A stretch of DNA of 64,000 nt from Cytobacillus pseudoceanisediminis (GTDB lineage Bacteria; Bacillota; Bacilli; Bacillales; Cytobacillaceae), in contig NZ_CP097349.1 in the NCBI RefSeq assembly GCF_023516215.1, positions 1,922,001 through 1,986,000 of the forward strand. The letters are read 5' to 3'. The notes beneath the pieces were generated by a model, which did not search any database, was not told the DNA's origin, and saw only the letters and a list, made by a program, of their open reading frames with translations. Numbering within the stretch: position 1 is the first letter of the stretch; each line of letters opens with the position of its first letter. Positions 50,479-58,275 of the stretch are shown here, one piece after another. The position numbers and the translations under genes were made by a program.

Positions 50479-50937
50479 ATGGATTGCTGGATGACAGCAC
50501 CCTTTTCTAAAAAAGATATGCCTATTAATCTATTAAACAATAGTTGGTATGAAATTTTACCTTATAAAAGTATTGAGGGATTTAATTACTTCGAAAGGGG
50601 GAAAGATCATATGGGAAACATACATAATACGTTTGGTTTAAACAAATTCAAAACAATGAAAGAAACATCAAAAGCTGTGGAATTTAGAAATATCGTAAAC
50701 GGTGAAGTCATTTATCTACTTCCAAACAAAGAAATTACGATCGTTTTAAACCCGAAAAAAGTTGAAGGAAATAAGGAACTGGAGGAAAAATCCACAGGTC
50801 TTAGTCATAGTACTGCTCTCAGGGAATTCCCTAAAAGGGAACACACAGGAAATGGACCGATTTGCTATGGTTATGCATTTAAATTTTTATCCGTTGAGGA
50901 ATTAGATGTATTCTTAGATGAGTTAACTAAATTATAG
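50479..50937 (+). CDS. Hypothetical protein, up to 152 residues
   Basis: Not recognised. The frame is open from ATG 50479 (AAAGGA 12 bases upstream). An internal ATG at 50611 has a better site (AAAGGGGGAAAGATCAT) and would give 109 residues. The upstream part (INLLNNSWYEILPYKSIEGF) reads like real protein, so I keep the long form. It is soluble, with no signal peptide and two Lys/Glu-rich stretches; it ends AFKFLSVEELDVFLDELTKL. A strong bidirectional terminator follows. Confidence 0.6.
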   Translation: MDCWMTAPFSKKDMPINLLNNSWYEILPYKSIEGFNYFERGKDHMGNIHNTFGLNKFKTMKETSKAVEFRNIVNGEVIYLLPNKEITIVLNPKKVEGNKELEEKSTGLSHSTALREFPKREHTGNGPICYGYAFKFLSVEELDVFLDELTKL

Positions 50938-50944
50938 TTTTTTT

Positions 50945-50990
50945 CAATGTGCCTGCCCCCAAATTACAAAAGTCTGGGGCAGGCACATTG
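50945..50990. terminator. Bidirectional terminator, 15-bp perfect stem
   Basis: CAATGTGCCTGCCCC pairs with GGGGCAGGCACATTG. T-rich sequence lies to the left on the plus strand before it and TTATTTCTTCTTCT to the right. It separates two convergent genes. Confidence 0.75.
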
Positions 50991-50991
50991 C

Positions 50992-51640
50992 TTATTTCTT
51001 CTTCTGCCTAAACAAATCCACCGATTTATACCCTTGTGATAAAATCTCCACCATCTGGGCTTCGCGTTTCTCACGTGTTTTCTGCTGCTTAACAGAAAAG
51101 ACATAACGGGCCCAATCCCTTTGATACCCAGGGTTAATTCCAGATAAAATTTCAATTCATCTGGATAATTTTCTAATAGCTTTTCAATGTCTTTCACGTT
51201 ATCCTCGTAATCAGCTCCACATTGACTCGGGGCGGATGACTTTTTTCTTTCTTTTTCTCCCGTTTTAATCCAACAACAGTAAAGACATCATCCATACTCA
51301 CCATCCGTGAGAATTTCACATCGCTATTCCCCACAAATCCATCTTCGCCTACTTTCATGGCTGGAAAAATCTCATCTCTGTGAACGAAGGTATCATACCG
51401 CTTGTTCCCTTTTTTGGGGTAAGCGAAAAATAAATATCCTTTATCAAGAAGCTGATCCTCATGGATAACTGTTTGAGTATGCTTCACCATTTCATCAATC
51501 GTTTCAACAAAAATGAAAATGGCATCATGCTCTCCTGATAATTCCGTCTTAAATCCATTAAATATATCATAATCACTTGGCTGATTTAGCACAGCCATAT
51601 TTTTATATTTGCTCAGCTTTAATTTATCTATGATTGTCAT
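50992..51640 (-). pseudogene. YdeI/OmpD-associated-family protein; two frame breaks
   Basis: ATG 51640 (MTIIDKLKLSKYKNMAVLNQ) follows AAGGAGCAAGTT. The N-terminal frame ends at 51194, the middle (VKDIEKLLENYPDELKFYLE) is in a second frame, and the C-terminus (DWARYVFSVKQQKTREKREA, then QMVEILSQGYKSVDLF) in a third, ending at TAA 50992-50994. One base added to T6 at 51241-51246 and one to a short T run near 51135 join them, giving about 216 residues. The C-terminal helical part matches the bacteriocin-protection/YdeI type. Function is unclear. Confidence 0.75.
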
Positions 51641-51727
51641 AACTTGCTCCTTTTTAACTTTGGTCTTTAGACCGAACACTTATCTCAAAACAGTGTTTAA
51701 TTTTGCGGTTCGACTTTACTAAAATCA

Positions 51728-52180
51728 TCACTTCTCTAAATAGCTTTTCAAGGAATCCAGATCTTTCGCACAGGCTTTTTTAAAAGCACCAGCTATCATC
51801 TTTCCAAACAGCTTTGACAAACCAGTAAGCCCCTTTATCTCACCTACTAAAGTAACCTCTGAAGCATCACCTGCTGATTCGATTATGTAGGTAAATATAA
51901 ATTCTCCTTTTCCTGTTGTCCCTTTGGTCCCGTCACAGCGAAGGACCATTTTGCAGGGCTCATCAAGATCAATAACTTCAAAATGTTCAGTAGCCTCGTT
52001 TCCAAACATTTTCCTTGTCTCTTTCCACTGACTCCCCACCTTCAATGGCCCGCTTTCGAACCGCTCTATTCCAACTAGGCCTTGCATCCAGTCCTTGGCC
52101 GAATCAAGATCAATTAAACCGTAGTAGGCCTTTTGTGCAGATACCTGAATGGTTCTTTTCACTTCAAAACGGATACTCAA
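51728..52180 (-). CDS. SRPBCC-family protein
   Basis: 150 residues, one START/polyketide-cyclase-like domain: RFEVKRTIQVSAQKAYYGLI, then DWMQGLVGIERFESGPLKVG and the amphipathic C-terminal helix GAFKKACAKDLDSLKSYLEK that closes the cavity. It is cytoplasmic, with an AGAGGGGGCAG ribosome site. It is the third SRPBCC domain in the window (others at 23.9-25.1 kb). The ligand is unknown. Confidence 0.82.
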   Translation of the reverse strand: MSIRFEVKRTIQVSAQKAYYGLIDLDSAKDWMQGLVGIERFESGPLKVGSQWKETRKMFGNEATEHFEVIDLDEPCKMVLRCDGTKGTTGKGEFIFTYIIESAGDASEVTLVGEIKGLTGLSKLFGKMIAGAFKKACAKDLDSLKSYLEK

Positions 52181-52318
52181 GCAAACTGCCCCCTCTCAAT
52201 AACTAATAAGAATCTCCATTTCACACTAATATTTTATTATATAATTGTCATTACTTTTAGTATATTTTATACTTCTATTAAATTAAGTAATTTCTGTGAT
52301 ATGAAAGGATGAATGAAA

Positions 52319-52717
52319 ATGAGTGCGGAGCAGCAATCGACTTCAAGCCTATCACTGAAAGAAAAAGCAGTATCTTTCCTGCAGCTCGTGGCATCAGGCC
52401 AAGTCCGCGAAGCCTACCAGTGTTACATCAGCCCTGGTTTTACTCACCATAATCCCTATTTCAAAGGCGATGCAGATACACTCATGCTCGCGATGGAAGA
52501 GAATGCAGAGAAAAACCCTGACAAAATACTTGAAGTCAGACTCGCAATCCAGGAGAATGAAACCGTCGTGGTTCATTCCCATGTGAAGCAGAATCCAGAG
52601 GATCGCGGAGGAGCCGTCGTACATATCTTCCGGTTTCAAGGTGGCCAAGTGGCTGAGCTTTGGGATGTTGGGCAGCCTGTGCCTGAGGACTCACCTAATG
52701 AGAATGGCATGTTTTAA
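52319..52717 (+). CDS. SnoaL-like / NTF2-fold protein
   Basis: 132 residues from ATG 52319 (MSAEQQSTSSLSLKEKAVSF); the ATG six bases earlier lies too close to AAAGGA. The SnoaL-like cone fold is seen in SFLQLVASGQVREAYQCYIS, PGFTHHNPYFKGDADTLMLA and HIFRFQGGQVAELWDVGQPV. The paired His-His-Asn after PGFT are characteristic. Relatives are predicted hydrolases or isomerases; no substrate can be given. Confidence 0.82.
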   Translation: MSAEQQSTSSLSLKEKAVSFLQLVASGQVREAYQCYISPGFTHHNPYFKGDADTLMLAMEENAEKNPDKILEVRLAIQENETVVVHSHVKQNPEDRGGAVVHIFRFQGGQVAELWDVGQPVPEDSPNENGMF

Positions 52718-52861
52718 TCTATTTTTATGAACTACCAGAAAATAGGTGCCCATCCAAGAATCCAATAATTTATGAGCCGGACAATGCTCTTATAACCTTT
52801 TGCTTACCCCAGCTGAAAATTTTAGCACATTATCACTTTTACGCGTTTTCACTTTAATTAG

Positions 52862-52890
52862 TTGAAATTACATTCTGAATTGTATAAAAT
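52862..52890 (+). promoter_or_regulatory. Sigma-A-type promoter of the guaC leader
   Basis: TTGAAA (52862-52867), 17-base spacer, TAAAAT (52885-52890). It is placed to transcribe both hairpins that precede guaC. Confidence 0.5.
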
Positions 52891-52896
52891 TAAATT

Positions 52897-52962
52897 GGTC
52901 GAACCCTCACAATTCGACCCCCTATTATCCATTGGGCTTAGGAATTTTCTAAGCTCTTTTTT
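52897..52962 (+). promoter_or_regulatory. Two-hairpin leader with terminator upstream of guaC
   Basis: Hairpin 1: GGTCGAA (52897-52903) with TTCGACC (52913-52919). Hairpin 2: GCTTAG (52936-52941) with CTAAGC (52949-52954), directly followed by TCTTTTTT. It lies between the promoter and guaC (53065), so the transcript would end early unless hairpin 2 is prevented. This fits an attenuator. A simple terminator for the upstream gene is the alternative. Confidence 0.4.
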
Positions 52963-53064
52963 AATGATGCTTCCATAGGTGCTTGTATAAGATCAATTGA
53001 AACTGAAAAACCTATCCTTGCAATGGATGTGCGTATCAGCTTTGTTTTCAATAGGAGGATTACT

Positions 53065-54053
53065 ATGGAAAATGTATTCGATTATGAAGATATTCAATTA
53101 ATTCCCGCAAAAAGTATCGTCATTAGCCGATCTGAATGTGATACAACGGCATTCCTGGGGGGACGTGCGTTTAAGCTTCCGGTGGTGCCTGCTAATATGC
53201 AGACGATTGTAGATGAGAAAATTGCCATATACTTAGCAGAGAACGGGTATTTCTATATCATGCATCGTTTCGAACCGGAGAAGCGAATTTCTTTTATAAA
53301 AGACATGAAGGCGAGAGGGCTATACTCTTCGATCAGTGTAGGGGTCAAAGAAGGCGAATATGCATTTATACAGCAGATTGCTGATGAAAAGCTTTCACCC
53401 GAATACATTACCATTGATATAGCTCATGGCCATTCCAATGCTGTCATCCAAATGATCCAGCATATTAAGAAATACCTTCCTCAAAGCTTTGTGATTGCCG
53501 GCAACGTCGGCACCCCGAAGCCGTCAGAGAATTAGAGAATGCTGGAGCTGATGCTACAAAAGTTGGCATAGGACCTGGCAAGGTGTGCATCACAAAGATT
53601 AAAACTGGATTTGGGACGGGCGGCTGGCAGTTAGCTGCACTTCGCTGGTGTGCAAAGGCAGCAAGCAAGCCGATTATAGCTGATGGAGGTCTTCGCATCC
53701 ATGGTGACATCGCTAAATCGATTCGATTTGGTGCAACAATGGTGATGATTGGTTCCTTATTTGCAGGACATGAGGAATCTCCTGGAAAAACCATCGAGAA
53801 TGAGAAAGACGGAAAGCTCTATAAAGAATACTTTGGCTCAGCCTCTGAATTTCAAAAAGGCGAAAAGAGAAATGTTGAAGGCAAAAGAATTTTAGTAGAG
53901 CACAAAGGATTTTTAGCAGATACCCTGAAAGAAATGGAGCAGGATCTTCAGTCCTCCATTTCTTATGCAGGCGGCAACAGGCTGGATGCCATCCGCCATG
54001 TCGATTACGTTATTGTTAAAAATTCGATTTTTAATGGTGACAGGGTTTTTTAA
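53065..54053 (+). pseudogene. guaC: GMP reductase GuaC; frame broken
   Basis: Converts GMP to IMP with NADPH. ATG 53065 ([20 protein letters not shown]) follows AGGAGGATTACT. The frame stops at 53535 after [14 protein letters not shown]; one more C in C4 at 53513-53516 gives [20 protein letters not shown] and continues to 54053, about 329 residues, normal for Gram-positive GuaC. The catalytic Cys is in [20 protein letters not shown], and the phosphate site is [21 protein letters not shown] leader with terminator-like hairpin precedes it. Confidence 0.9.
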
Positions 54054-54068
54054 CCCCTAATTTATAAA

Positions 54069-54117
54069 ACCACAGAAGATGCCTTCCTTTTCCCATAAGG
54101 AAGGCATCTTCTGTGGT
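54069..54117. terminator. Very long perfect hairpin after guaC
   Basis: 21-bp perfect arms (ACCACAGAAGATGCCTTCCTT and its complement) around a 7-base loop, 16 bases past the guaC stop and before the convergent gene at 54169. T-runs are weak on both sides, so it may act as a bidirectional terminator or an RNA-stabilising structure. Confidence 0.65.
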
Positions 54118-54168
54118 CTCAGCATTCTCTTTTAAATTGAACAAACACATATTATGTACACTTTGAGG

Positions 54169-54345
54169 TTAAGATCCTATAGACTGCTCTACTGCATTTT
54201 CCCAGCTCGGAAAATAATACAATGCATTTTTCATTAACTCTGGGTTTGATTTTTTTACTTGCTTCTTTCGGGGCGGCTGCCCTTCTTTTTCCAACAGTTC
54301 AGAGATCCCGGTCAATACTTCTTCAACACTCATGCTTGTTTCCAC
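54169..54345 (-). CDS. Small protein with one homing-endonuclease-associated-repeat-like unit
   Basis: 58 residues from GTG 54345, six bases after AGGAGG. The sequence VLTGISELLEKEGQPPRKKQ then PELMKNALYYFPSWENAVEQ follows the pattern of single DNA-binding repeats found next to HNH and homing endonucleases (short helix, xGxxP turn, Ala-x-x-x-Phe-x-SWENAV). No endonuclease gene is adjacent, so it stands alone. The call is by pattern only. Confidence 0.5.
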   Translation of the reverse strand: METSMSVEEVLTGISELLEKEGQPPRKKQVKKSNPELMKNALYYFPSWENAVEQSIGS

Positions 54346-54488
54346 ATCATTCCTCCTTTTTGAATTCAACTATATAATCTCCATATGACGAAAAATTATT
54401 CAGTATTCCTTCAAAATGATTCTTCCGTATTTAGCTAGTATTCTATCTTGTACAAAAATCGCGACTAAATAAGTAATAAGGTTCCGGA

Positions 54489-54938
54489 TTAAAAGATTAG
54501 TTTCATCCCTTCGTGACTCGCCATAAACCCCAGCTTATGATAAAAACGATGTGCATCATCACGCTCCTTATCAGTCGTCAATTGAACAAGACCACACTCC
54601 TCAGACTTTGCTATGGCAATCGCTTCTTTAAACAAGGCTTCCCCCACCCCTTTACCACGGCAGTGCTGATCAACACGCACCCCTTCAATTTGTGCTCGTT
54701 TCATCCCTTGACGTGCCAGCCCAGGAATGATTGTTAATTGAAGGCAGCCAATCACAGCCTGACCGTCTACCGCCAAAATAATCTGATTTCCCGCCTGTGC
54801 TTCTATTGCCTTAAATGCTTTATAATAACAATCCGGCAGCGGGTCTTCATACCTCTCACGCTTTGCTCCTAATTCATCATCGGCAAGCAAGCGGACAATA
54901 GCTTGTAAATCTTTTTCATCTGCATTTCGAAAATGCAT
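54489..54938 (-). CDS. GNAT-family N-acetyltransferase
   Basis: 149 residues. Acetyl-CoA pyrophosphate loop V-x-x-x-x-RGKGVG-x-A (VRVDQHCRGKGVGEALFKEA) and the terminal motif CGLVQLTTDKERDDAHRFYH are clear. The start MHFRNADEKDLQAIVRLLAD is typical of the family. The acceptor is unknown. Confidence 0.87.
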   Translation of the reverse strand: MHFRNADEKDLQAIVRLLADDELGAKRERYEDPLPDCYYKAFKAIEAQAGNQIILAVDGQAVIGCLQLTIIPGLARQGMKRAQIEGVRVDQHCRGKGVGEALFKEAIAIAKSEECGLVQLTTDKERDDAHRFYHKLGFMASHEGMKLIF

Positions 54939-55166
54939 TGAAAATCACTCCTTCAGCTAGAAAATATTTAAATGCATCACTGATTACTTTCTATGAATAT
55001 TTTATTTTCCCTTTATTAGGATATTTTCACAAAACCTCTGCATTTCACCTAAAAAATTAATAAATTTAAATTTTTAATTAAAATTATTAATTTTTTTCAT
55101 TTTAATTATTTATTTATTTGATTCATTATTATATAATCAATTCAAATAAAAGGAAGGAATTTCATT

Positions 55167-55532
55167 ATGGCTTATAAATTAATCACAGATTGTCCTGTTT
55201 GCAGTAAAACATTGAAAATTACAAAGCTGCAGTGCTCTCATTGTCACACAACGATTGAAAATGAGTTTGAATTATCTAAACTGGCATCATTATCAAAGGA
55301 TCAGCTTCATTTTGTGGAAGTATTTTTAACATGCAGAGGAAATATCAAAGAAGTTGAAAAGGAACTGGGGATATCCTATCCAACGGTTCGAGGCAAGCTA
55401 ACAGACATCATATCATCCCTCGGATATGTACAGAAGAAGAAGAATGAAGCAGATGAGAAAAAAGTTGTCACCATGTTGGAAAATGGCGAAATCACACCAG
55501 AAGAAGCCATTAAGCTATTAAAAGAGGAATAG
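55167..55532 (+). CDS. DUF2089-family zinc-ribbon/HTH protein
   Basis: 121 residues. The N-terminal zinc ribbon CPVCSKTLKITKLQCSHC (CxxC...CxxC) is followed by a sigma-70 region 4-like HTH (FVEVFLTCRGNIKEVEKELG, then YPTVRGKLTDI). A short C-terminal SHOCT-like helix pair is also seen (VTMLENGEITPEEAIKLLKE). It is a likely transcription regulator, first of three short genes with 12- and 10-base gaps. An AT-rich promoter region lies upstream; AAGGAAGGAATTTCATT is the ribosome site. Confidence 0.83.
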   Translation: MAYKLITDCPVCSKTLKITKLQCSHCHTTIENEFELSKLASLSKDQLHFVEVFLTCRGNIKEVEKELGISYPTVRGKLTDIISSLGYVQKKKNEADEKKVVTMLENGEITPEEAIKLLKEE

Positions 55533-55544
55533 GGAGGATTTATC

Positions 55545-55934
55545 ATGAAAGAAGAAATTACGAGAGTGTTAACAATGGTTCAAGAAGGGAAGATTGATGC
55601 AGATAAGGGATCAGAACTGATCCAAATATTAAAAGATAAAGAAGAAACAGGTAATAAGCCAGCATTAAAAACAACTAAATATTTAGATAAAACTTTAAAA
55701 ATCCGTGTTGTATCCGCCGAAAATGATAACGTCACGGTCAATTTGCCAATAAAACTTGTTAAGGCAGTATTAATGGCTGGACACAGCATCGCAGCGAGTA
55801 TCCCTCAGTCAGAAAAATACGTTAAAGATATAGACATAAGCCTTATTATCGAAGCAATCGAAAATGAATTAGACGGCCAAATCGTTGATATTAAATCGGC
55901 AAACGGAGATACCGTTTCGGTCATCATTGATTAG
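55545..55934 (+). CDS. SHOCT-like/YvlB-N-type protein
   Basis: 129 residues. An N-terminal short helical segment (ITRVLTMVQEGKIDADKGSE) like those that open YvlB-type proteins is followed by a beta-rich region (LKIRVVSAENDNVTVNLPIK; LVKAVLMAGHSIAASIPQSE). It is immediately downstream of the DUF2089 regulator, with GGGAGGATTTATC as ribosome site. Probably part of a stress-responsive unit; function unproven. Confidence 0.7.
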   Translation: MKEEITRVLTMVQEGKIDADKGSELIQILKDKEETGNKPALKTTKYLDKTLKIRVVSAENDNVTVNLPIKLVKAVLMAGHSIAASIPQSEKYVKDIDISLIIEAIENELDGQIVDIKSANGDTVSVIID

Positions 55935-55944
55935 TGAGTTGATT

Positions 55945-56226
55945 ATGCTGCATGTAAAAGTGAAAGCAAAAGATGTTCGGTTAACCATCCCAATTCCATA
56001 TGCAATTTTAAACATTGCTATTTCCATTTTTTGTTCAAAATTGTTTCATCAAAATGTAAACAAATGGACAAAAGTGCACTTCGAAAGAAAAAGACTGGAC
56101 TTTACATTTCCATTAATAGATAAAGAAGCGCTAAAGCCTATTGTCAAGGAACTGAAAAATCAAAAGGGGCTCGTGATAGTAGATGTCAAAGCTAAGGACG
56201 GTTCTGAGGTTCGGGTAAGACTATAA
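55945..56226 (+). CDS. Small protein related to the preceding gene's beta domain
   Basis: 93 residues from ATG 55945. The opening MLHVKVKAKDVRLTIPIPYA resembles the beta region of its neighbour (KIRVVSAENDNVTVNLPIKL), and both end in a V-x-V-K-x-x-(D/N)G-x-x-V-x-V pattern, so the two are probably paralogous domains. One hydrophobic stretch (AILNIAISIFCSKLF) may be a membrane segment. Third gene of the DUF2089 unit. Function unknown. Confidence 0.65.
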   Translation: MLHVKVKAKDVRLTIPIPYAILNIAISIFCSKLFHQNVNKWTKVHFERKRLDFTFPLIDKEALKPIVKELKNQKGLVIVDVKAKDGSEVRVRL

Positions 56227-56260
56227 TTTATTTACATCTATCACTGACTGGATTTAAAGA

Positions 56261-56304
56261 AAAAGCCTAATTTCTGGCTTACAATACCAAGATAATTAGG
56301 CTTT
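56261..56304. terminator. Bidirectional terminator
   Basis: AAAAGCCTAATT pairs with AATTAGGCTTT around a 20-base loop, between the DUF2089 unit and the convergent aminotransferase gene. Confidence 0.6.
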
Positions 56305-56353
56305 GTTTCCTTTATTCCTCTTCATTTTTAAAAGTTCCATAGAAATATTTTCA

Positions 56354-57551
56354 TTAAAGATAGGCCTCTGCGGCTTTTCCCAGCCTGCGAATCCCCTCAG
56401 TTATTTCCTTCTCATCCGCATAACTGAAGGAAAGGCGCAGAAATTCCGTTCCGTCTGCCTGATCTTTGAAAAAGTACTTGCCAGGAATAAAAGATACCCC
56501 CTTTGCCAGGGCATGTGTCAGCAGTTCCGATGTATCGGCACCGGGAATTTTCATCCACACGAAGTACCCCCTTCGGGCACATACCAGGAAGCTGATTCAG
56601 GAAAGTACTGTTCCAGTGCGGAGGTCAGAACATTGCATTTGGACCGGTATGTATCTCTCATGGTTACTAGTTTATTATTTAAATCTGTGTTTGCTAAATA
56701 AACAGCCATGGCAGCTTGAGCAAACGGATGGTTCAGATCTTTTTTAAACCAGGCGCATGCATGGATTATTTCACTTGCTCCCGCTATCCATCCTATACGC
56801 ATGCCCGGGGCCACTATCTTGGATAAGGAACCAACATGCAGAACTTGAGAGTTTTGATCCATTGCTTTTAAAGTGGGGAAACTTTTATTAAATGATAATT
56901 CCCCATAAGCATCATCCTCAACTATTAGGAAATTATATGTTTTGGCAAGCTCCAATACATGCTGCCGGCGCTCTCCTGTCATCGTAGTGCCTGTAGGATT
57001 TTGAAAGGTTGGGATTGTATAAAGAAAACGCGGCAGAGTGAGCCCTTTTTGCTTCCTATCCTCTAGAATCTCTTCCAATACACCTGTTTGAAGTCCGTGC
57101 TTGTCTACAGGAATACTAATTATATGTTTGGTGTAATTTTGGAAAATTTCTAAAGCCTCCATATAAGTAGGTGATTCTATTGCCACGATTGACTCCTCAT
57201 CCAGGAGAATGCGGGCAATCAAATCGATCGCCTGACAGGCACCTGAAGTGATCAAAAGCTCTTTTTCCGTAACAGATACCCCCGCTCTTTCAACCTCTTT
57301 AAAACCTGTTCCTTGAGTTTTATTATTTTGGGACTTCCTATATAATGGAGCGGCAAATCATGTTCTTCCTCTAATAAACTGTTAACAGCTGCCTTTACCT
57401 CTTCATCAGGTATAAGGGCAGGAGCTGGATAGCCGCAATGCAGGCGTATACACTTATCTGGAATCTCCGGAATCCACTCCCCAGGGGGAGTATTCTGAAG
57501 CGCCCCTTTGATATTATCAGGAAAAAAAGAACCAGCACTCATTGTATCCAC
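56354..57551 (-). pseudogene. PLP-dependent aminotransferase (2-aminoadipate/MocR-like class I); two frame breaks
   Basis: Pieces in order: ATG 57551 (MDTMSAGSFFPDNIKGALQN) to RLKERG; ITSGACQAIDLIARILLDEE through the PLP lysine in HVGSLSKIVAPGMRIGWIAG to YVPEGG; then WMKIPGADTSELLTHALAKG to 56354. One G added at each of two C5 runs (57279-57283 and 56567-56571, minus strand G) gives RLKERGVSVTEKELLITSGA and VPEGGYFVWMKIPGADTSEL, about 399 residues. It is a fold type I aminotransferase related to LysN and to the MocR C-terminal domain. The amino donor is unknown. Confidence 0.85.
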
Positions 57552-57610
57552 ACCCTTCCAGCAGTTTTATTATTCATTATAAACTTCTTGCCTGAGATGC
57601 TCCACAAAAA

Positions 57611-58183
57611 CTATATAAGCAAGTGCTCCTGGAAAAGTTTTTTTACTTTTGCCCAATCTTCCTTTATGACACTATACAGGACAGTATGACGAATAGTCCC
57701 TTCTTTTCTTATCATATGATTTCGAAGAATGCCTTCTTTTACCGCACCGATTCGTTCTATCGCTTTCTGTGATCGGATGTTTTCATGTCCGGTTTTGATT
57801 TGGACGCGATTAAGTGACAGTTCTTCAAAACAGTATTTCAATAACAAATATTTACAGTTTGTATTGAAATTCGTGCGCCAATAAATAGGGTTCATCCAAG
57901 TGGAGCCGATTTCTAGATGTTTATGCTGGGCTGAAATATCGAGAAACCAAGTAGCGCCAATGATCTTCCCTGTATTTTTATGGATAATGACAAAAGCAAA
58001 ATCGGTGCCTTGCTCCCGTCTTTGTATGGCATCTTTGACATAATGAATGACCCGGCCTTTCTCAGTTAAATCAACAGACATATGGTCCCATATTCGTTTA
58101 TCCTGAGCTGCTTCACAAATTCCTTCAACATGATCAAGTTCCATAGGAATTAACTGCACAACATTGTTTTCTAATTTTCGCAT
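57611..58183 (-). CDS. GNAT-family acetyltransferase, RimJ/RimL type
   Basis: 190 residues. Landmarks are QLIPMELDHVEGICEAAQDK, the acetyl-CoA region LKYCFEELSLNRVQIKTGHE, and SQKAIERIGAVKEGILRNHM, as in RimJ/RimL and related ribosomal-protein or small-molecule acetyltransferases. It is divergent from the MocR-type regulator (93 bases between starts) and upstream of the aminotransferase on the same strand, so the three may form one regulated unit. Confidence 0.88.
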   Translation of the reverse strand: MRKLENNVVQLIPMELDHVEGICEAAQDKRIWDHMSVDLTEKGRVIHYVKDAIQRREQGTDFAFVIIHKNTGKIIGATWFLDISAQHKHLEIGSTWMNPIYWRTNFNTNCKYLLLKYCFEELSLNRVQIKTGHENIRSQKAIERIGAVKEGILRNHMIRKEGTIRHTVLYSVIKEDWAKVKKLFQEHLLI

Positions 58184-58275
58184 GCTATCACTCTCCTTGA
58201 ATCAATTAAAACCGATTTCTGGTATGATAAAAATAACCAAAAATGAATTTTAATATAATACCAGGGAATGATTTG

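Noticed and set aside
52897..53064. Guanine or PRPP riboswitch before guaC
   Set aside because: I could not find the conserved purine-aptamer joining bases or a three-way junction; only two simple hairpins are present.
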